Origin: Sphingomonas sp.
Lineage (GTDB): Bacteria; Pseudomonadota; Alphaproteobacteria; Sphingomonadales; Sphingomonadaceae
Length of the DNA: 64,000 nt
NCBI RefSeq assembly: GCF_004799495.1
Contig: NZ_SSMY01000004.1
Span: forward strand, 186,001-250,000
Direction of reading: 5' to 3'
Part shown: piece after piece, positions 26,541-35,932 of the stretch
Numbering within the stretch: the stretch's first letter is position 1
Layout: each line of letters starts with the position of its first letter
Notes under the pieces: model-generated
The model's database searches: none
What the model saw: only the letters and a program-made list of their open reading frames with translations
What the model was told of the DNA's origin: nothing
Translations under genes and position numbers: made by a program

Positions 26541-28360
26541 GGCTTGTCGAACAGCGCCGCGAGCTGTTCGATGATCGTCCCGCCGAGCTGATCGGCATCC
26601 ATGATCGTGACGGCGCGCTCGTAATAACGCGTCACGTCATGCCCGATCCCGATCGCGGCGAGCTCGACCGGCGAGCGGTTTTCGATCCACCCGATCACCT
26701 GGCGCAGATGGCGTTCGAGATAGCTCCCGCTGTTCACGCTCAAGGTCGAATCGTCGACCGGCGCGCCGTCGGAGATCACCATCAGGATCTTGCGTTCCTC
26801 AGCCCGCGCGATCAGCCGGTTGTGCGCCCAGAGCAGCGCTTCGCCGTCGATATTCTCCTTGAGCAGCCCCTCGCGCATCATCAGCCCGAGGCTGGGCCGC
26901 GCGCGGCGCCACGGCTCGTCGGCCTGTTTGTAGACGATATGGCGCAGATCGTTGAGCCGCCCCGGCTGCGGCGGACGGCCCGCGGCGAGCCAGCTTTCGC
27001 GCGCCTGCCCACCCTTCCACGCGCGCGTGGTGAAGCCGAGGATCTCGGTCTTGACCCCGCACCGCTCGAGCGTGCGCGCGAGGATATCGGCGCTGATCGC
27101 CGCGATCGAGATCGGCCGCCCGCGCATCGACCCCGAATTGTCGATCAGCAGCGTGACGACGGTGTCCTTGAACTCGGTGTCGCGCTCGACCTTGTAGCTG
27201 AGCGATTGTCCCGGCGAGACCACCACGCGCGCCAGCCGCGCGGCGTCGAGCAGCCCTTCCTCCTGGTCGAAATCCCATGAGCGGTTCTGCTGCGCCATCA
27301 GCCGGCGCTGCAGCCGGTTGGCGAGCTTGGTCACCGCGCCTTGCAAATGGACGAGTTGTTGGTCGAGGTACGAGCGCAGCCGTACCAGTTCCTCGGCATC
27401 GCACAGCTCGGTCGCCGCGATCACCTCGTCATACTGCGTCGTCCACGGCTTATAATCGAAGTGCGGCGACAGGTCGCTGAACGGGCGGTTGGGACGGACC
27501 GGCATCATGCCGTCCTCGCCCTCGTCGCCCGCCTCGCCCTCGGACTCCTCGAAATCGTCGTCGCCGCTCTCGGCGCCCTCGCCGTCGTCGGTGTCGGCGT
27601 CGGACTGTTCGCCGCGCGCTTCTACCTCGCCCTGCCCCTGCTCGCCGTCGTCTTCGCCCTCGTCGCCCTGGTCCTGCTCGTCGGTGCCTTCGTCCTCGTT
27701 GCCACCCTCGTCCGAATCCTCGGGCAGCTGATCGCCCTCGACCAGTTCGAGGTCTTCGAGCAACTTGGTCGCGAGGCTGGCGAAGGCGCGCTGGTCGTCG
27801 AGCGCGAGCCGCAGCGCGTCGAGGTCGCCCGACGCTTTCTCCTCGATCCATTCGCGCACCAGCGCCAGACCCGGCTGCGCGATCGCCGGCGCTTCCTCGC
27901 CGGTCAGCCGCTGGCGCACGAGTAGGCCGATCGCGGTCGCCAGCGGCACTTCGTCGCGGCTCCGCGCACGCGTAATCGGATCGGTCCGCAGCCGAAGGTC
28001 GAGCGCTTGGCGCAGATTGTCGGTTATTCCGTGATACCCGCGCGACCCCAGCGCCTCGACCCGCGCGCTTTCGGCGGCGTCGAACACCGCGCGCGCGACC
28101 GCGTCCGACGGTGCGGTCTTCAGGTGCAGCGCGGCGTTATGATGCCTGAGCCGCAGCGCAAACCCGTCGGCAAACCCGCGCGCTTCCGCGACTTGATCGG
28201 GTGGCAACGTGCGCGCCGGCATCGGCACCTTGATATGCTTGCCCGACTGCGCCGGCGCATCGGCGGTGAAGGCGAGCTCGACCTCGGGCTCGTCGGCCAG
28301 CGCGCGCGACGCGCCGCCGAGCACGGCCTTGAAGCGATCGAGGGGGGAGTCGGCGGGCAT
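26537..28360 (-). CDS. cobT: Cobaltochelatase subunit CobT
   Basis: 607 residues from ATG 28360; a TTG three codons upstream is also possible. CobT is the VWA subunit of the aerobic cobalt chelatase CobNST, which inserts cobalt into hydrogenobyrinic acid a,c-diamide in cobalamin synthesis. A helical N-terminal domain is followed by a very acidic low-complexity stretch (about residues 205-290), then a VWA domain with the MIDAS motif DNSGSMRG near residue 400 and [15 protein letters not shown]. It is separated from cobS by two plus-strand genes. CobN is not in the window. Confidence 0.95.
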   Translation of the reverse strand: MPADSPLDRFKAVLGGASRALADEPEVELAFTADAPAQSGKHIKVPMPARTLPPDQVAEARGFADGFALRLRHHNAALHLKTAPSDAVARAVFDAAESARVEALGSRGYHGITDNLRQALDLRLRTDPITRARSRDEVPLATAIGLLVRQRLTGEEAPAIAQPGLALVREWIEEKASGDLDALRLALDDQRAFASLATKLLEDLELVEGDQLPEDSDEGGNEDEGTDEQDQGDEGEDDGEQGQGEVEARGEQSDADTDDGEGAESGDDDFEESEGEAGDEGEDGMMPVRPNRPFSDLSPHFDYKPWTTQYDEVIAATELCDAEELVRLRSYLDQQLVHLQGAVTKLANRLQRRLMAQQNRSWDFDQEEGLLDAARLARVVVSPGQSLSYKVERDTEFKDTVVTLLIDNSGSMRGRPISIAAISADILARTLERCGVKTEILGFTTRAWKGGQARESWLAAGRPPQPGRLNDLRHIVYKQADEPWRRARPSLGLMMREGLLKENIDGEALLWAHNRLIARAEERKILMVISDGAPVDDSTLSVNSGSYLERHLRQVIGWIENRSPVELAAIGIGHDVTRYYERAVTIMDADQLGGTIIEQLAALFDKP

Positions 28361-28624
28361 CCCTCGCAAATGCGGAAAACGGTTTCCCCATGCAAGAGGC
28401 GAACATTACCGCCATGCCGGATCAAGTTTCCCGGCGCCGTGTCGAGGAAGGCTTGAGCCTCGCTTCGCCAAATGCGCGATCCGATCGCCTCACCCCCTCC
28501 GTTTCGGATCAAGCATGCACGGCCACGCCGAAGGCTGGCGATACACATACAGCATCACGGGACTGATTGATTCGCCGATCCGGGGGCACCGGTCGCGCGT
28601 GGCAGGGATCGGCAGGGGGATAGA

Positions 28625-29881
28625 ATGAACTTGTTGGCGACGTTCCTGGAGCAACATGTCGCGATCGCCGTCGCGGTCATTATGTTCGTGCTGTTGACGA
28701 TGCTGTTGTCCAGCCGCGCGACGCGGTTCTGGCTGATGGACCGATGGATGGATCTGTGGATCATCGGCACGTTGCCGCGCAAAGCGCGCATGAAGACCCC
28801 GGACTTCACGCTCGCCAATCGCCGGCTCGATCAGGTGTATCGCGCCTATCGCAATTTCATCGGCGATCTGATCTCCGAACCGGAATTCAAGAACAAGCGC
28901 AGCTTCCTTCGGCTGGCCGGCGACGCCGACGCCAAACCGACACCGGTGGCGTGGAGCATCGGCATCTTTTGCCTGCTCGGCGCCGAGGCGCTAGCTTTTT
29001 CGTTCGTGCTCGCGACCGTGCTCAGTCCGGACCCGACGGAAAGTCAGGCTAACGCGCTGACCCTCGTCATTGCTTTCCTGCTGGCGTTCTTGCTCGCCTA
29101 TATGGTCGGAAAGGCGGGGCATTCGTTCCGCCGCACGCATGCCTTGCGGCAGAACATCGCCAAGCTGCGCGCACGTCCCGGCGTCGATCAGGGAGAAAAG
29201 CCGGAAACCAGCCTGATTTCGCTGATCGATCCCGAGGAGGATCAGGAGCGGGACGCCGCACTAACCTACGACAATTCGCCCCAGCGGCTGTTGAACAGGG
29301 TTCGCAAGAACTCATCCGACCGCGGCAGCTATATCCTGCCGATATTCGCCGCATTGCTGGTCGTGGCGCTGGCGTTCGGACAGGTATGGCTGCGCGAATA
29401 TTCGTTCGAGCAGGCCGCCGCGGCGGCTCCCGCGCCGATCGCCGCCGCAGCGAGCACGGCCACGCTCGATGGCGACACACCGGCGGTCGTCCCAGCCCCC
29501 GCCGCGCAGCCAAACGCCGGCCCGCTGGCATCGGGCGCGGCGCTGATGAAGAACCAGCAGATCGCGGGCAACATCGTGCTGGTCCTGATCTTCGTCACCA
29601 CCCAGGCGCTCGCGTTTTCGATCGGCTATCGCTTCGATTTCATCGGCCGCGGCGGCGTGGAGGTATACCGAGCGTTGCGCGGCGCGGCGATCTATAGCGA
29701 ACTTTCGCTGGCGCAATCGTCGCTCGTCCACATGGCGGACGAAAGCCTCAAGAGCCTGGTCGAGCGGTTCAACGAACGATACCCGGACATGGTCGTCGAC
29801 GACCTGACCTACCGACAACGATGCGCGCGCGACGTCGAATCCGCCGGCAACGACGGCACGCCGCCGCCCGCACAGGGATGA
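28625..29881 (+). CDS. Multi-spanning membrane protein, function unknown
   Basis: 418 residues with ATG behind AGGGGGATA. Likely membrane helices are at about 11-30, 112-134, 143-163, 241-258 and 317-336. Between the fourth and fifth is an Ala/Pro-rich low-complexity periplasmic stretch (about 262-305). The C-terminal part is cytoplasmic or periplasmic and helical (SLAQSSLVHMADESLKSLVERF). No family is recognised. It is followed 65 bp later by a secreted VWA-like protein, and the two probably form a unit inserted between cobT and cobS on the opposite strand. Confidence 0.65.
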   Translation: MNLLATFLEQHVAIAVAVIMFVLLTMLLSSRATRFWLMDRWMDLWIIGTLPRKARMKTPDFTLANRRLDQVYRAYRNFIGDLISEPEFKNKRSFLRLAGDADAKPTPVAWSIGIFCLLGAEALAFSFVLATVLSPDPTESQANALTLVIAFLLAFLLAYMVGKAGHSFRRTHALRQNIAKLRARPGVDQGEKPETSLISLIDPEEDQERDAALTYDNSPQRLLNRVRKNSSDRGSYILPIFAALLVVALAFGQVWLREYSFEQAAAAAPAPIAAAASTATLDGDTPAVVPAPAAQPNAGPLASGAALMKNQQIAGNIVLVLIFVTTQALAFSIGYRFDFIGRGGVEVYRALRGAAIYSELSLAQSSLVHMADESLKSLVERFNERYPDMVVDDLTYRQRCARDVESAGNDGTPPPAQG

Positions 29882-29946
29882 GCCTTCATCGCCTACCCCA
29901 GCGCGAATCCACCTTGAGCTCAATCCAATTGTCCGGAGACACAGTC

Positions 29947-30774
29947 ATGACGCGACGCCACGCCGGATTGGCGGCACTCCTCCTTCACGCCGCACTCCTG
30001 CCCGGCGCGTCGCGCGCGGCGACCTGCTACACCGGCGCACAGCTCGCGCCGATCGCGAAGGTCGAAGCGGCGGAAGTGTTCGTCATGGTCGACCAGACCA
30101 CGGCGCTTCCGCCAAGTGTCGTCGCCTATCTGCGCTCGATAGTCGCCGCTGTCGGCCGGCCTGGCACACGGATATCGCTGTTCAGCTTCTCGGCCTACAC
30201 GACGGGCCAATATTTCCAGCCGCGCGGCAGCTACTTTTTCGAAGCGCAGCCGAGTCCGAGCGAAACTGCGAATATCGGGGTGCAAACGCAGCGCAATCTG
30301 CGCCAATGCCTCGCCAATCAGGCCGCGGTCGGTGCGCGCTTGCTCGGCGACCGCCTTTCCCAGATCGTCGGCCCGGCGGCGGTGGCGGTCTATGCCAATT
30401 CGGACATCATGGGCAGCTTGCGCCAGATCGGCCCGCGCCTGGCAGCTTCGCATGCGCGCTCCCGCACGCTGGTCCTGGTATCGGACATGCTCCAGAACAT
30501 GCCGGGCAATTCCTTCTATGCGAAGGGGCGCCTGCGCGCGATCGATCCCGGCGCGGAACTGCGCAACGCGACCGCCACCGGGCAACTCGCCGATCTTGCC
30601 AACGCGACCGTCTATATCGTCGGCGCTGCGCTAGGCGGGCGGGCGCCCGACAACCAGATCCGCACCCCGCGCGAAATCAATGCGCTCGAACAATTCTGGC
30701 GCGGCTATGTGGCCAGATCGCATGGCCGGCTGGCGCAATTCGGCACGCCGTTGCCGGCGATGCCGACACCGTGA
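29947..30774 (+). CDS. Secreted VWA-like protein
   Basis: 275 residues from ATG 29947, with a GGAGA site 7-8 nt upstream. A signal peptide MTRRHAGLAALLLHAALLPGASRA is followed by ATCYTG. The mature part resembles a von Willebrand A fold: VFVMVDQTTALPPSVVAYLRSIV supplies a degenerate MIDAS (Asp-x-Thr), TRISLFSFSA a core strand and SRTLVLVSDMLQNMPGN the distal Asp strand. It probably acts in the periplasm with the preceding membrane protein. It ends 1 bp from the cobS stop (convergent). The partner and ligand are unknown. Confidence 0.68.
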   Translation: MTRRHAGLAALLLHAALLPGASRAATCYTGAQLAPIAKVEAAEVFVMVDQTTALPPSVVAYLRSIVAAVGRPGTRISLFSFSAYTTGQYFQPRGSYFFEAQPSPSETANIGVQTQRNLRQCLANQAAVGARLLGDRLSQIVGPAAVAVYANSDIMGSLRQIGPRLAASHARSRTLVLVSDMLQNMPGNSFYAKGRLRAIDPGAELRNATATGQLADLANATVYIVGAALGGRAPDNQIRTPREINALEQFWRGYVARSHGRLAQFGTPLPAMPTP

Positions 30775-30775
30775 G

Positions 30776-31780
30776 CTATGCCTTCGCCACCACGCTTTCG
30801 GGCAAGTCCTTGCCGAACACGCGCTGATAATATTCCGCCACCAGCGCGCGCTCGGCCTCGTCGCACTTGTTGAGGAACGACAGCCGGAACGCGAAGCCGA
30901 TATCGTCGAAGATCATCGCGTTCTGCGCCCAGGTGATGACGGTACGCGGGCTCATCACGGTCGAGATGTCGCCGTTGATGAAGCCCTTACGCGTCAGGTC
31001 CGCCACGCGGACCATGTTGTCGACGATCGCCTTGCCCTCGGGCTTGTCGTATTCGCCCGATTTGGCGAGCACGATCTGCGCCTCGACCTGCGCGGGCAGG
31101 TAATTGAGTGTGACGACGATGTTCCAGCGGTCCATCTGGCCCTGATTGATCGCCTGCGTGCCGTGATAGAGTCCGCTGGTGTCGCCCAGCCCGACGGTGT
31201 TCGCGGTCGAGAACAGCCGAAAATAGGGGTTCGGACGGATCACGCGGTTCTGGTCGAGCAGGGTCAGCTTGCCCTCGGTCTCGAGCACGCGCTGGATCAC
31301 GAACATCACGTCGGGACGCCCGGCATCGTATTCGTCGAACACCAGCGCCGTCGGCGTCTGCAGCGCCCACGGCAGCAATCCCTCGCGGAATTCGGTCACC
31401 TGCTGGCCGTCGCGCAGCACGATCGCGTCGCGGCCGATCAGGTCGATCCGGCTGATATGTGCGTCGAGGTTGATCCGGATGCACGGCCAGTTGAGCCGTG
31501 CCGCGACCTGTTCGATGTGCGTCGACTTGCCGGTGCCGTGATAGCCCTGGACCATCACGCGCCGGTTGTGCGCGAAGCCCGCGAGGATCGCGAGCGTCGT
31601 GTCGGCGTCGAACACATACGCCGGATCGAGGTCGGGCACGCGCTCGTCGGCCTCGCTGAACGCGGGCACTTGCATCTCCGAATCGATCCCGAACAGCTCG
31701 CGCACCGACTTCATCTGGTCGGGCGCGTCGAGGATCGTCGTCTCGCGGCTGTCGGGCTGGGTGTTCGGAATGTCGGTCAT
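30776..31780 (-). CDS. cobS: Cobaltochelatase subunit CobS
   Basis: 334-residue AAA+ ATPase of the CobNST cobalt chelatase. Walker A is GYHGTGKST near residue 85, Walker B region [20 protein letters not shown], and sensor-1 region [17 protein letters not shown]. The N-terminal [16 protein letters not shown] and [19 protein letters not shown] are typical of CobS. It partners with CobT encoded at 26537; together they power cobalt insertion by CobN. Confidence 0.95.
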   Translation of the reverse strand: MTDIPNTQPDSRETTILDAPDQMKSVRELFGIDSEMQVPAFSEADERVPDLDPAYVFDADTTLAILAGFAHNRRVMVQGYHGTGKSTHIEQVAARLNWPCIRINLDAHISRIDLIGRDAIVLRDGQQVTEFREGLLPWALQTPTALVFDEYDAGRPDVMFVIQRVLETEGKLTLLDQNRVIRPNPYFRLFSTANTVGLGDTSGLYHGTQAINQGQMDRWNIVVTLNYLPAQVEAQIVLAKSGEYDKPEGKAIVDNMVRVADLTRKGFINGDISTVMSPRTVITWAQNAMIFDDIGFAFRLSFLNKCDEAERALVAEYYQRVFGKDLPESVVAKA

Positions 31781-31854
31781 GGGCAGCGTCCTTCGCGCAC
31801 CCTCCTACGCGCAGCGCGCCCGCGAAGTCGAGACTCGTTGTGCAATGCAACGCG

Positions 31855-32541
31855 TCAGGAAGCGATCTTCTCCGGCAGCGCGAACAGGTCGACGAAGCGT
31901 TGTGCGAGCGCCGGATCGCCAGCCAGCGTCAGCAAACCGTCCCCGTTGAACCCTTCCTTGCCGTAAATCGTGCGCCGCATCGCCATCGTGTCGCCGGTGA
32001 GCGTCAAATCGGCATCGCGCGTCTCGCTGCGCGCGATCGCGATACCGCCCTCGCCCACGCGCGCGACGAAGGCGTCGTTGGGGAATTCGAACGCAACGAC
32101 CATCGGCGTCGTCGCAGCACGCTCGGCATCGATCAGCGTGCGCAGCGAGATCATCGCCGAAGCGGTCGACATGAACGCGAACGGGTCATGCCGCGGCGAG
32201 CGCGCCGCCCAGCGCCCCATCTCGCGGATAGCGACCTCCGCCTCGCGGCCCCAATCGGTCAGGTCGTACGCCTGGACATTGGCCGGCGATGGCAACCGGC
32301 GGCGCACGACGATCCCTGCCTCTTCCAGACTTTCGAGGCGCTGCGTCAGCACATTGGCGCTGATCCCGGGCAGGTTGGACCTGATCTCGCCGAACCGGCG
32401 CGGGCCGAACATCAGCTCGCGGATGATTAGCAGCGCCCAGCGCTCGCCGACGAATTCGAGCGCGAGGGCGGTACCGCACGCATCGTCATACCACCGTCTT
32501 TGGGCTGTTTTTTCGAGTCCAGTTATTTTTTCTAACTTCAT
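31855..32541 (-). CDS. HxlR-type transcriptional regulator with C-terminal SCP2-like domain
   Basis: 228 residues. The winged-helix HxlR domain lies at about residues 15-115: CGTALALEFVGERWALLIIRELMFGPRRFGEIRSNLPGISANVLTQRLESLEEAGIVVRR. The second half (120-228) resembles a sterol-carrier/SCP2-like ligand pocket. It is divergent from the detoxification-type operon starting at 32629. Its first codons are unusually AT-rich, and AGTTAT...ATAACT dyad ends (32521-32558) flank the start codon, so self-repression and control of the divergent operon are likely. This is inference. Confidence 0.88.
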   Translation of the reverse strand: MKLEKITGLEKTAQRRWYDDACGTALALEFVGERWALLIIRELMFGPRRFGEIRSNLPGISANVLTQRLESLEEAGIVVRRRLPSPANVQAYDLTDWGREAEVAIREMGRWAARSPRHDPFAFMSTASAMISLRTLIDAERAATTPMVVAFEFPNDAFVARVGEGGIAIARSETRDADLTLTGDTMAMRRTIYGKEGFNGDGLLTLAGDPALAQRFVDLFALPEKIAS

Positions 32542-32558
32542 GGTTGTTTTTTATAACT
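32521..32558. promoter_or_regulatory. Candidate operator dyad at the hxlR-type start
   Basis: AGTTAT (32521-32526) and ATAACT (32553-32558) are inverted copies in an AT-rich 38-bp patch centred on the regulator start codon, inside otherwise GC-rich DNA. It may be the promoter/operator between the regulator and the divergent operon. Only six bases match per arm. Confidence 0.35.
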
Positions 32559-32628
32559 GAGTCGGGCATTCAAGTCAAGGCAGCCGAGTCGCCGCACTGT
32601 CGCGAAGCCGGCTTATGGGAGAGATCAG

Positions 32629-33063
32629 ATGGCAAAGATGATTTTCGTGAACCTGCCCGTCGCCGATGTGGCGAGGTCGACCGCGCTGTACGAGGCGCTC
32701 GGGTTCGAGAAGAACGACAAGTTCAGCAACGAACAGGCATCGTCGATGATGTGGTCCGACTCGATCGTCGTCATGCTGCTGTCGAAGCCTTTCTTCGCGA
32801 CTTTCACCCCCAAGCAAATCGCCGACGCCAAGACGACGAGCAGCGCGCTGTTCGCGCTGTCGTTCGACAGCAAGGCGGATGTCGACAAGATCGTCGAGGC
32901 GGCAGTTGCCGGCGGCGCGACCGAACCGCACGGGCCCGAGGATCACGGCTTCATGTACAGCCGCGCGTTCGAGGATTTCGACGGGCACGGCTGGGGACCG
33001 TTCTGGATGGACCCCGCTGCCGCCGAAGCCGGCCCGCCCGAACACGAGCCGATCGCCGGCTGA
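32629..33063 (+). CDS. VOC-family (glyoxalase-like) protein
   Basis: 144 residues, ATG behind GGGAGA. It shows the VOC beta-alpha-beta-beta-beta halves: MIFVNLPVADVARSTALYEALGFEKND... and GGATEPHGPEDHGFMYSRAFEDFDGHGWGPFWMDP, with the metal-ligand-like Asp/His/Glu positions of lactoylglutathione-lyase relatives. It is the first gene of an operon of VOC, GST and related proteins running to 36593. The substrate is unknown. Confidence 0.88.
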   Translation: MAKMIFVNLPVADVARSTALYEALGFEKNDKFSNEQASSMMWSDSIVVMLLSKPFFATFTPKQIADAKTTSSALFALSFDSKADVDKIVEAAVAGGATEPHGPEDHGFMYSRAFEDFDGHGWGPFWMDPAAAEAGPPEHEPIAG

Positions 33064-33085
33064 GCCCGACCCAGGGAGACCAAAG

Positions 33086-33193
33086 ATGCTCGCTCGATTC
33101 CGCCCGTTCCTCGCCGCTCTCGTCGCGTTCGCGATGACCGGCGTGGTCATCCTCGACTATCCGGCGCTGGCCGGCCTGCCGTTCCCGTTGTGA
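33086..33193 (+). CDS. Small membrane peptide (35 aa)
   Basis: 35-residue peptide MLARFRPFLAALVAFAMTG... with one hydrophobic helix (about residues 8-26) after a basic N-terminus. ATG 33086 has a strong GGGAGAC site upstream and the peptide fits exactly between the VOC and GST genes of the operon (22 bp after the first, 11 bp before the GST ATG). It could be a bitopic membrane peptide or a leader. Confidence 0.55.
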   Translation: MLARFRPFLAALVAFAMTGVVILDYPALAGLPFPL

Positions 33194-33204
33194 AGGAAAC
33201 CGTC

Positions 33205-33906
33205 ATGACTCGACCGATCATCACCGCGTTCGACTGGGTGCCGCCGTTCGCGCAAGGCCAGGTCCGCGATCTCCGCGTGCGCTGGGCGCTCGAGGAAGCC
33301 GGCCAGCCGTACGAGGTCCGCTACCTCAACCAAGGCGCGCAGAAGGAGCCGCCACACCGCGCGCGCCAGCCGTTCGGCCAAGTGCCGACGCTGGAGGACG
33401 GCGAGCTCACGCTCTTCGAATCGGGCGCGATCGTGCAGCACGTCGCGGAGAAATATGGGACACTCTTCCCGGCCAACGCCAACGCCCGGGCGCGCGCGAT
33501 CGAATGGATGTTCGCCGCGCTCAACTCCGTCGAGCCGGCGATCATGGACTTGTCGTTCGTCACCATCTTCGAAGCCGACAAGCCATGGTCGGCAATGCGC
33601 CGCCCCGCGGTCGAAGAGCGCATCCACGGACGATTGAAGGATTTGTCGGCGCGGCTCGGCGAGATGCCGTGGCTCGACGGCGACACGTTCACGGCCGGCG
33701 ACCTGCTGATGGTCAGCGTGCTGCGCATTCTAATCGATCAGGGATTCGTCGAGTCCTATGACAATTTGACCGCCTACATGCACCGCGGGATCGACCGTCC
33801 CGCCTTCCAGAAAGCGCTGGCCGACCAGATGGCCGGCTTCACCGGCGAGCCGCCCGAATGGTACGCCGCCTGGGCCGAAAAACAGAAACAAGGAGAGACG
33901 GCGTGA
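33205..33906 (+). CDS. Glutathione S-transferase family protein
   Basis: 233 residues from ATG 33205 (AAGGAAA site); a GTG at 33190 overlaps the small peptide stop and is less likely. The N-terminal thioredoxin-like domain has the glutathione-binding blocks FGQVPTLEDGELTLFESGAIVQHVAEKYG (cis-Pro and Glu-Ser). The all-helical C-terminal domain is at about 95-230, with the LGEMPWLDGDTFTAGDLLMVSVLRIL capping motif. It is coupled to the next gene by a GTGA overlap. Confidence 0.93.
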   Translation: MTRPIITAFDWVPPFAQGQVRDLRVRWALEEAGQPYEVRYLNQGAQKEPPHRARQPFGQVPTLEDGELTLFESGAIVQHVAEKYGTLFPANANARARAIEWMFAALNSVEPAIMDLSFVTIFEADKPWSAMRRPAVEERIHGRLKDLSARLGEMPWLDGDTFTAGDLLMVSVLRILIDQGFVESYDNLTAYMHRGIDRPAFQKALADQMAGFTGEPPEWYAAWAEKQKQGETA

Positions 33907-34622
33907 GCTACATCCAAGGCTTCGTGCTAGCGGTGCCCGAGGGCAACAAACAGGCCTATATCGACATGGCGACGACGGTCGCGCCAATGTTCGCCGAGTT
34001 CGGCGCGCTACGCACGGTCGAATGCTGGGGCGAGGACATCCCCGACGGCAAGCGCACCGACTTCAAGCGCGCGGTCAAGGCCGAAGCTGGCGAGCGGATC
34101 GTGTTCGCCTGGGTCTTCTGGCCCGACAAGGCGACGTGCGATGCCGCCGCGGAAAGGATGCGGACCGACGAGCGGATGCAGCCCCCCGCGGATATTCCGT
34201 TCGACGGCAAACGCATGATCTTCGCCGGGTTCGAGACCGCCTCCGACAGCGGCGACGGCGGCGCGTTCGGCTGGATCGACGGCATGGTCGGCGTGGTCGC
34301 GAACGACAGGAAGCAAGCGTTCCTCGACCATGCCGCGTTCATGGAAAGCGCGCTGAAGGCCAAGGGCGCGACGCGCATCGTCAACGGCTGGGGAACCGAC
34401 GTACCCGACGGCACTACCACCGATTTCAAACGCGCGGTCGAGGCGCAGTCCGACGAAACGGTCACGTTCGGCTGGATCGAATGGCCTGACAAGGCCACGC
34501 ACGATGCCGGCTGGGGCGCGCTGATGGCGGACGGCACGATGCAGCAGAACCCGCCCGTATGGGACGGCCAGCGCGCGATCTTCGGCGGGTTCGCACCGAT
34601 CCTCGACACCGATCGCGCATAA
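33903..34622 (+). CDS. Tandem DUF1428 protein (two fused copies)
   Basis: 239 residues, GTG start overlapping the GST stop. Residues 1-115 and 120-239 are two copies of the DUF1428 ferredoxin-like fold, which is usually a single protein of about 117 residues. Copy 1 has YIQGFVLAVPEGNKQAYIDMA, WGEDIPDGKRTDFKRAVKA and IVFAWVFWPDKATCDAA. Copy 2 has MVGVVANDRKQAFLDHAA, WGTDVPDGTTTDFKRAVEA and VTFGWIEWPDKATHDAG. The function of the family is unknown; single copies are often near stress or detox genes. Confidence 0.88.
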   Translation: MSYIQGFVLAVPEGNKQAYIDMATTVAPMFAEFGALRTVECWGEDIPDGKRTDFKRAVKAEAGERIVFAWVFWPDKATCDAAAERMRTDERMQPPADIPFDGKRMIFAGFETASDSGDGGAFGWIDGMVGVVANDRKQAFLDHAAFMESALKAKGATRIVNGWGTDVPDGTTTDFKRAVEAQSDETVTFGWIEWPDKATHDAGWGALMADGTMQQNPPVWDGQRAIFGGFAPILDTDRA

Positions 34623-34633
34623 GGAGAGATACG

Positions 34634-35413
34634 ATGCCCAACCCCGAAGGCACCCCGATCTGGTACGAGCTGCTGACGCCCGACCATGATGCGTCGAAAA
34701 AGTTCTACGATCGCGTCATCGGCTGGACGCTAGGCGGCAAGCCCGACAACAGTCCGATGGACTATCGCATGATCCAGACCGCAGACGGATCGATGGTCGG
34801 CGGTGTGATGCAGTTGACCGACGAGATGACCGCCGGCGGCGCGCACCCGACCTGGCTGTTCTATATCGGCGTCGACGATGTCGATGCTTCGTTTGAGAAG
34901 GTAAAGGCCAATGGCGGCGGCGTCCTGATGGAGCCATTCGACATCCCCGGCGCGGGTCGCGCGGCGTTTGTCAGGGATCCCCAGGGCAATCCGTTCTACA
35001 TCATGCGCGGGTCGAGCCCGGAGAACAGCACTGCCTGGGACCGGATGGGCATGGGCAAGTGCAACTGGAACGAGCTCAACACGCCCGACCAGGCGGCTGC
35101 GAACAAATTCTATGCCGACACGTTCGGCTGGACCTACCCGGACAAGATGTCGATGGGCGAGATGGGCGACTATGTCTTCATCGACGCCGCGGGCCAGACG
35201 ATCGGCGCCACGATGACGATCCAGCCCGGCGATACCCAGGGCTGGCGCTTCTATTTCCGCACCCCCGACATCGAGGACACCGCGAAGAAGGTCGGCGAGT
35301 CCGGCGGCACCGTATTGGCTGGGCCGATGGAAGTTCCCGGCGGCGACCGCATCATCGTCGCGAAGGACGCGCACGGCGTCGTGTTCGGGGCGGTCGGCCC
35401 CGGCAACCAATAA
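34634..35413 (+). CDS. Tandem VOC-family protein (two glyoxalase-like domains)
   Basis: 259 residues from ATG 34634, AAGGAGAG site. Two VOC modules: GTPIWYELLTPDHDASKKFYDRVIGWTLG through DIPGAGRAAFVRDPQGNPFYIMR (about 5-117), then KCNWNELNTPDQAAANKFYADTFGWTYP through GGDRIIVAKDAHGVVFGAVGP (about 138-257). It resembles the CFP30B-like/hydroxylase group of VOC proteins. Substrate unknown. It is in the same operon as the preceding genes. Confidence 0.9.
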   Translation: MPNPEGTPIWYELLTPDHDASKKFYDRVIGWTLGGKPDNSPMDYRMIQTADGSMVGGVMQLTDEMTAGGAHPTWLFYIGVDDVDASFEKVKANGGGVLMEPFDIPGAGRAAFVRDPQGNPFYIMRGSSPENSTAWDRMGMGKCNWNELNTPDQAAANKFYADTFGWTYPDKMSMGEMGDYVFIDAAGQTIGATMTIQPGDTQGWRFYFRTPDIEDTAKKVGESGGTVLAGPMEVPGGDRIIVAKDAHGVVFGAVGPGNQ

Positions 35414-35434
35414 GCGAGGATCAGGAGAGAGACG

Positions 35435-35932
35435 ATGGCGAACAAGATGACCACGTGCCTGTGGTTCGACAACGGCGCCGCGCGCGAGGCGGCCGAATTC
35501 TACGCCGCAACCTTTCCCGACAGCCATGTCGGGTCGGCGATGGCGTCCCCCAACGACAACCCGTCGGCTAGGGCGGGCGACGAGCTGACGGTCGAGTTTA
35601 CCGTCCTCGGCCAGTCGTTCGTCGGGCTGAATGGCGGCCCGATGTTCAAGCCTACCGAAGCGGTCAGCTTCATGGTGCTGACCGAGAATCAGGAGGAAAC
35701 CGACCGCTATTGGAACGCGATCACCGGCAACGGCGGCGCGGAGAGCATGTGCGGCTGGTGCAAGGACAAATGGGGCTTTTCGTGGCAGATCACGCCACGC
35801 GCCTTGCTCGCCGCGACGTCCAATTCCGACAAGGCAGCGGCCAAGCGCGCGATGGACGCGATGATGACCATGCACAAGATCGACATCGCCAGGATCGAGG
35901 CGGCGCTCGCCGGGGAAACCGCCGATGCGTAA
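35435..35932 (+). CDS. PhnB-like VOC protein (3-demethylubiquinone-9 3-methyltransferase-like domain)
   Basis: 165 residues with AGGAGAG site. MTTCLWFDNGAAREAAEFYAATFPDSHVGSA is the standard start of the PhnB-like branch, followed by TVLGQSFVGLNGGPMFKPTEAVSFMVL and CGWCKDKWGFSWQITPRAL. The historical 'methyltransferase' name of the domain is misleading; these are VOC-fold proteins without a SAM site. The stop overlaps the next start by 8 bp. Confidence 0.9.
   Translation: MANKMTTCLWFDNGAAREAAEFYAATFPDSHVGSAMASPNDNPSARAGDELTVEFTVLGQSFVGLNGGPMFKPTEAVSFMVLTENQEETDRYWNAITGNGGAESMCGWCKDKWGFSWQITPRALLAATSNSDKAAAKRAMDAMMTMHKIDIARIEAALAGETADA

Noticed and set aside
28625..30774. Zorya-type (MotAB-like) defence pair between cobT and cobS
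   Set aside because: The membrane protein has no MotA-like signature and the partner carries a signal peptide and VWA-like fold, not an OmpA/MotB domain; no helicase or nuclease accompanies them.
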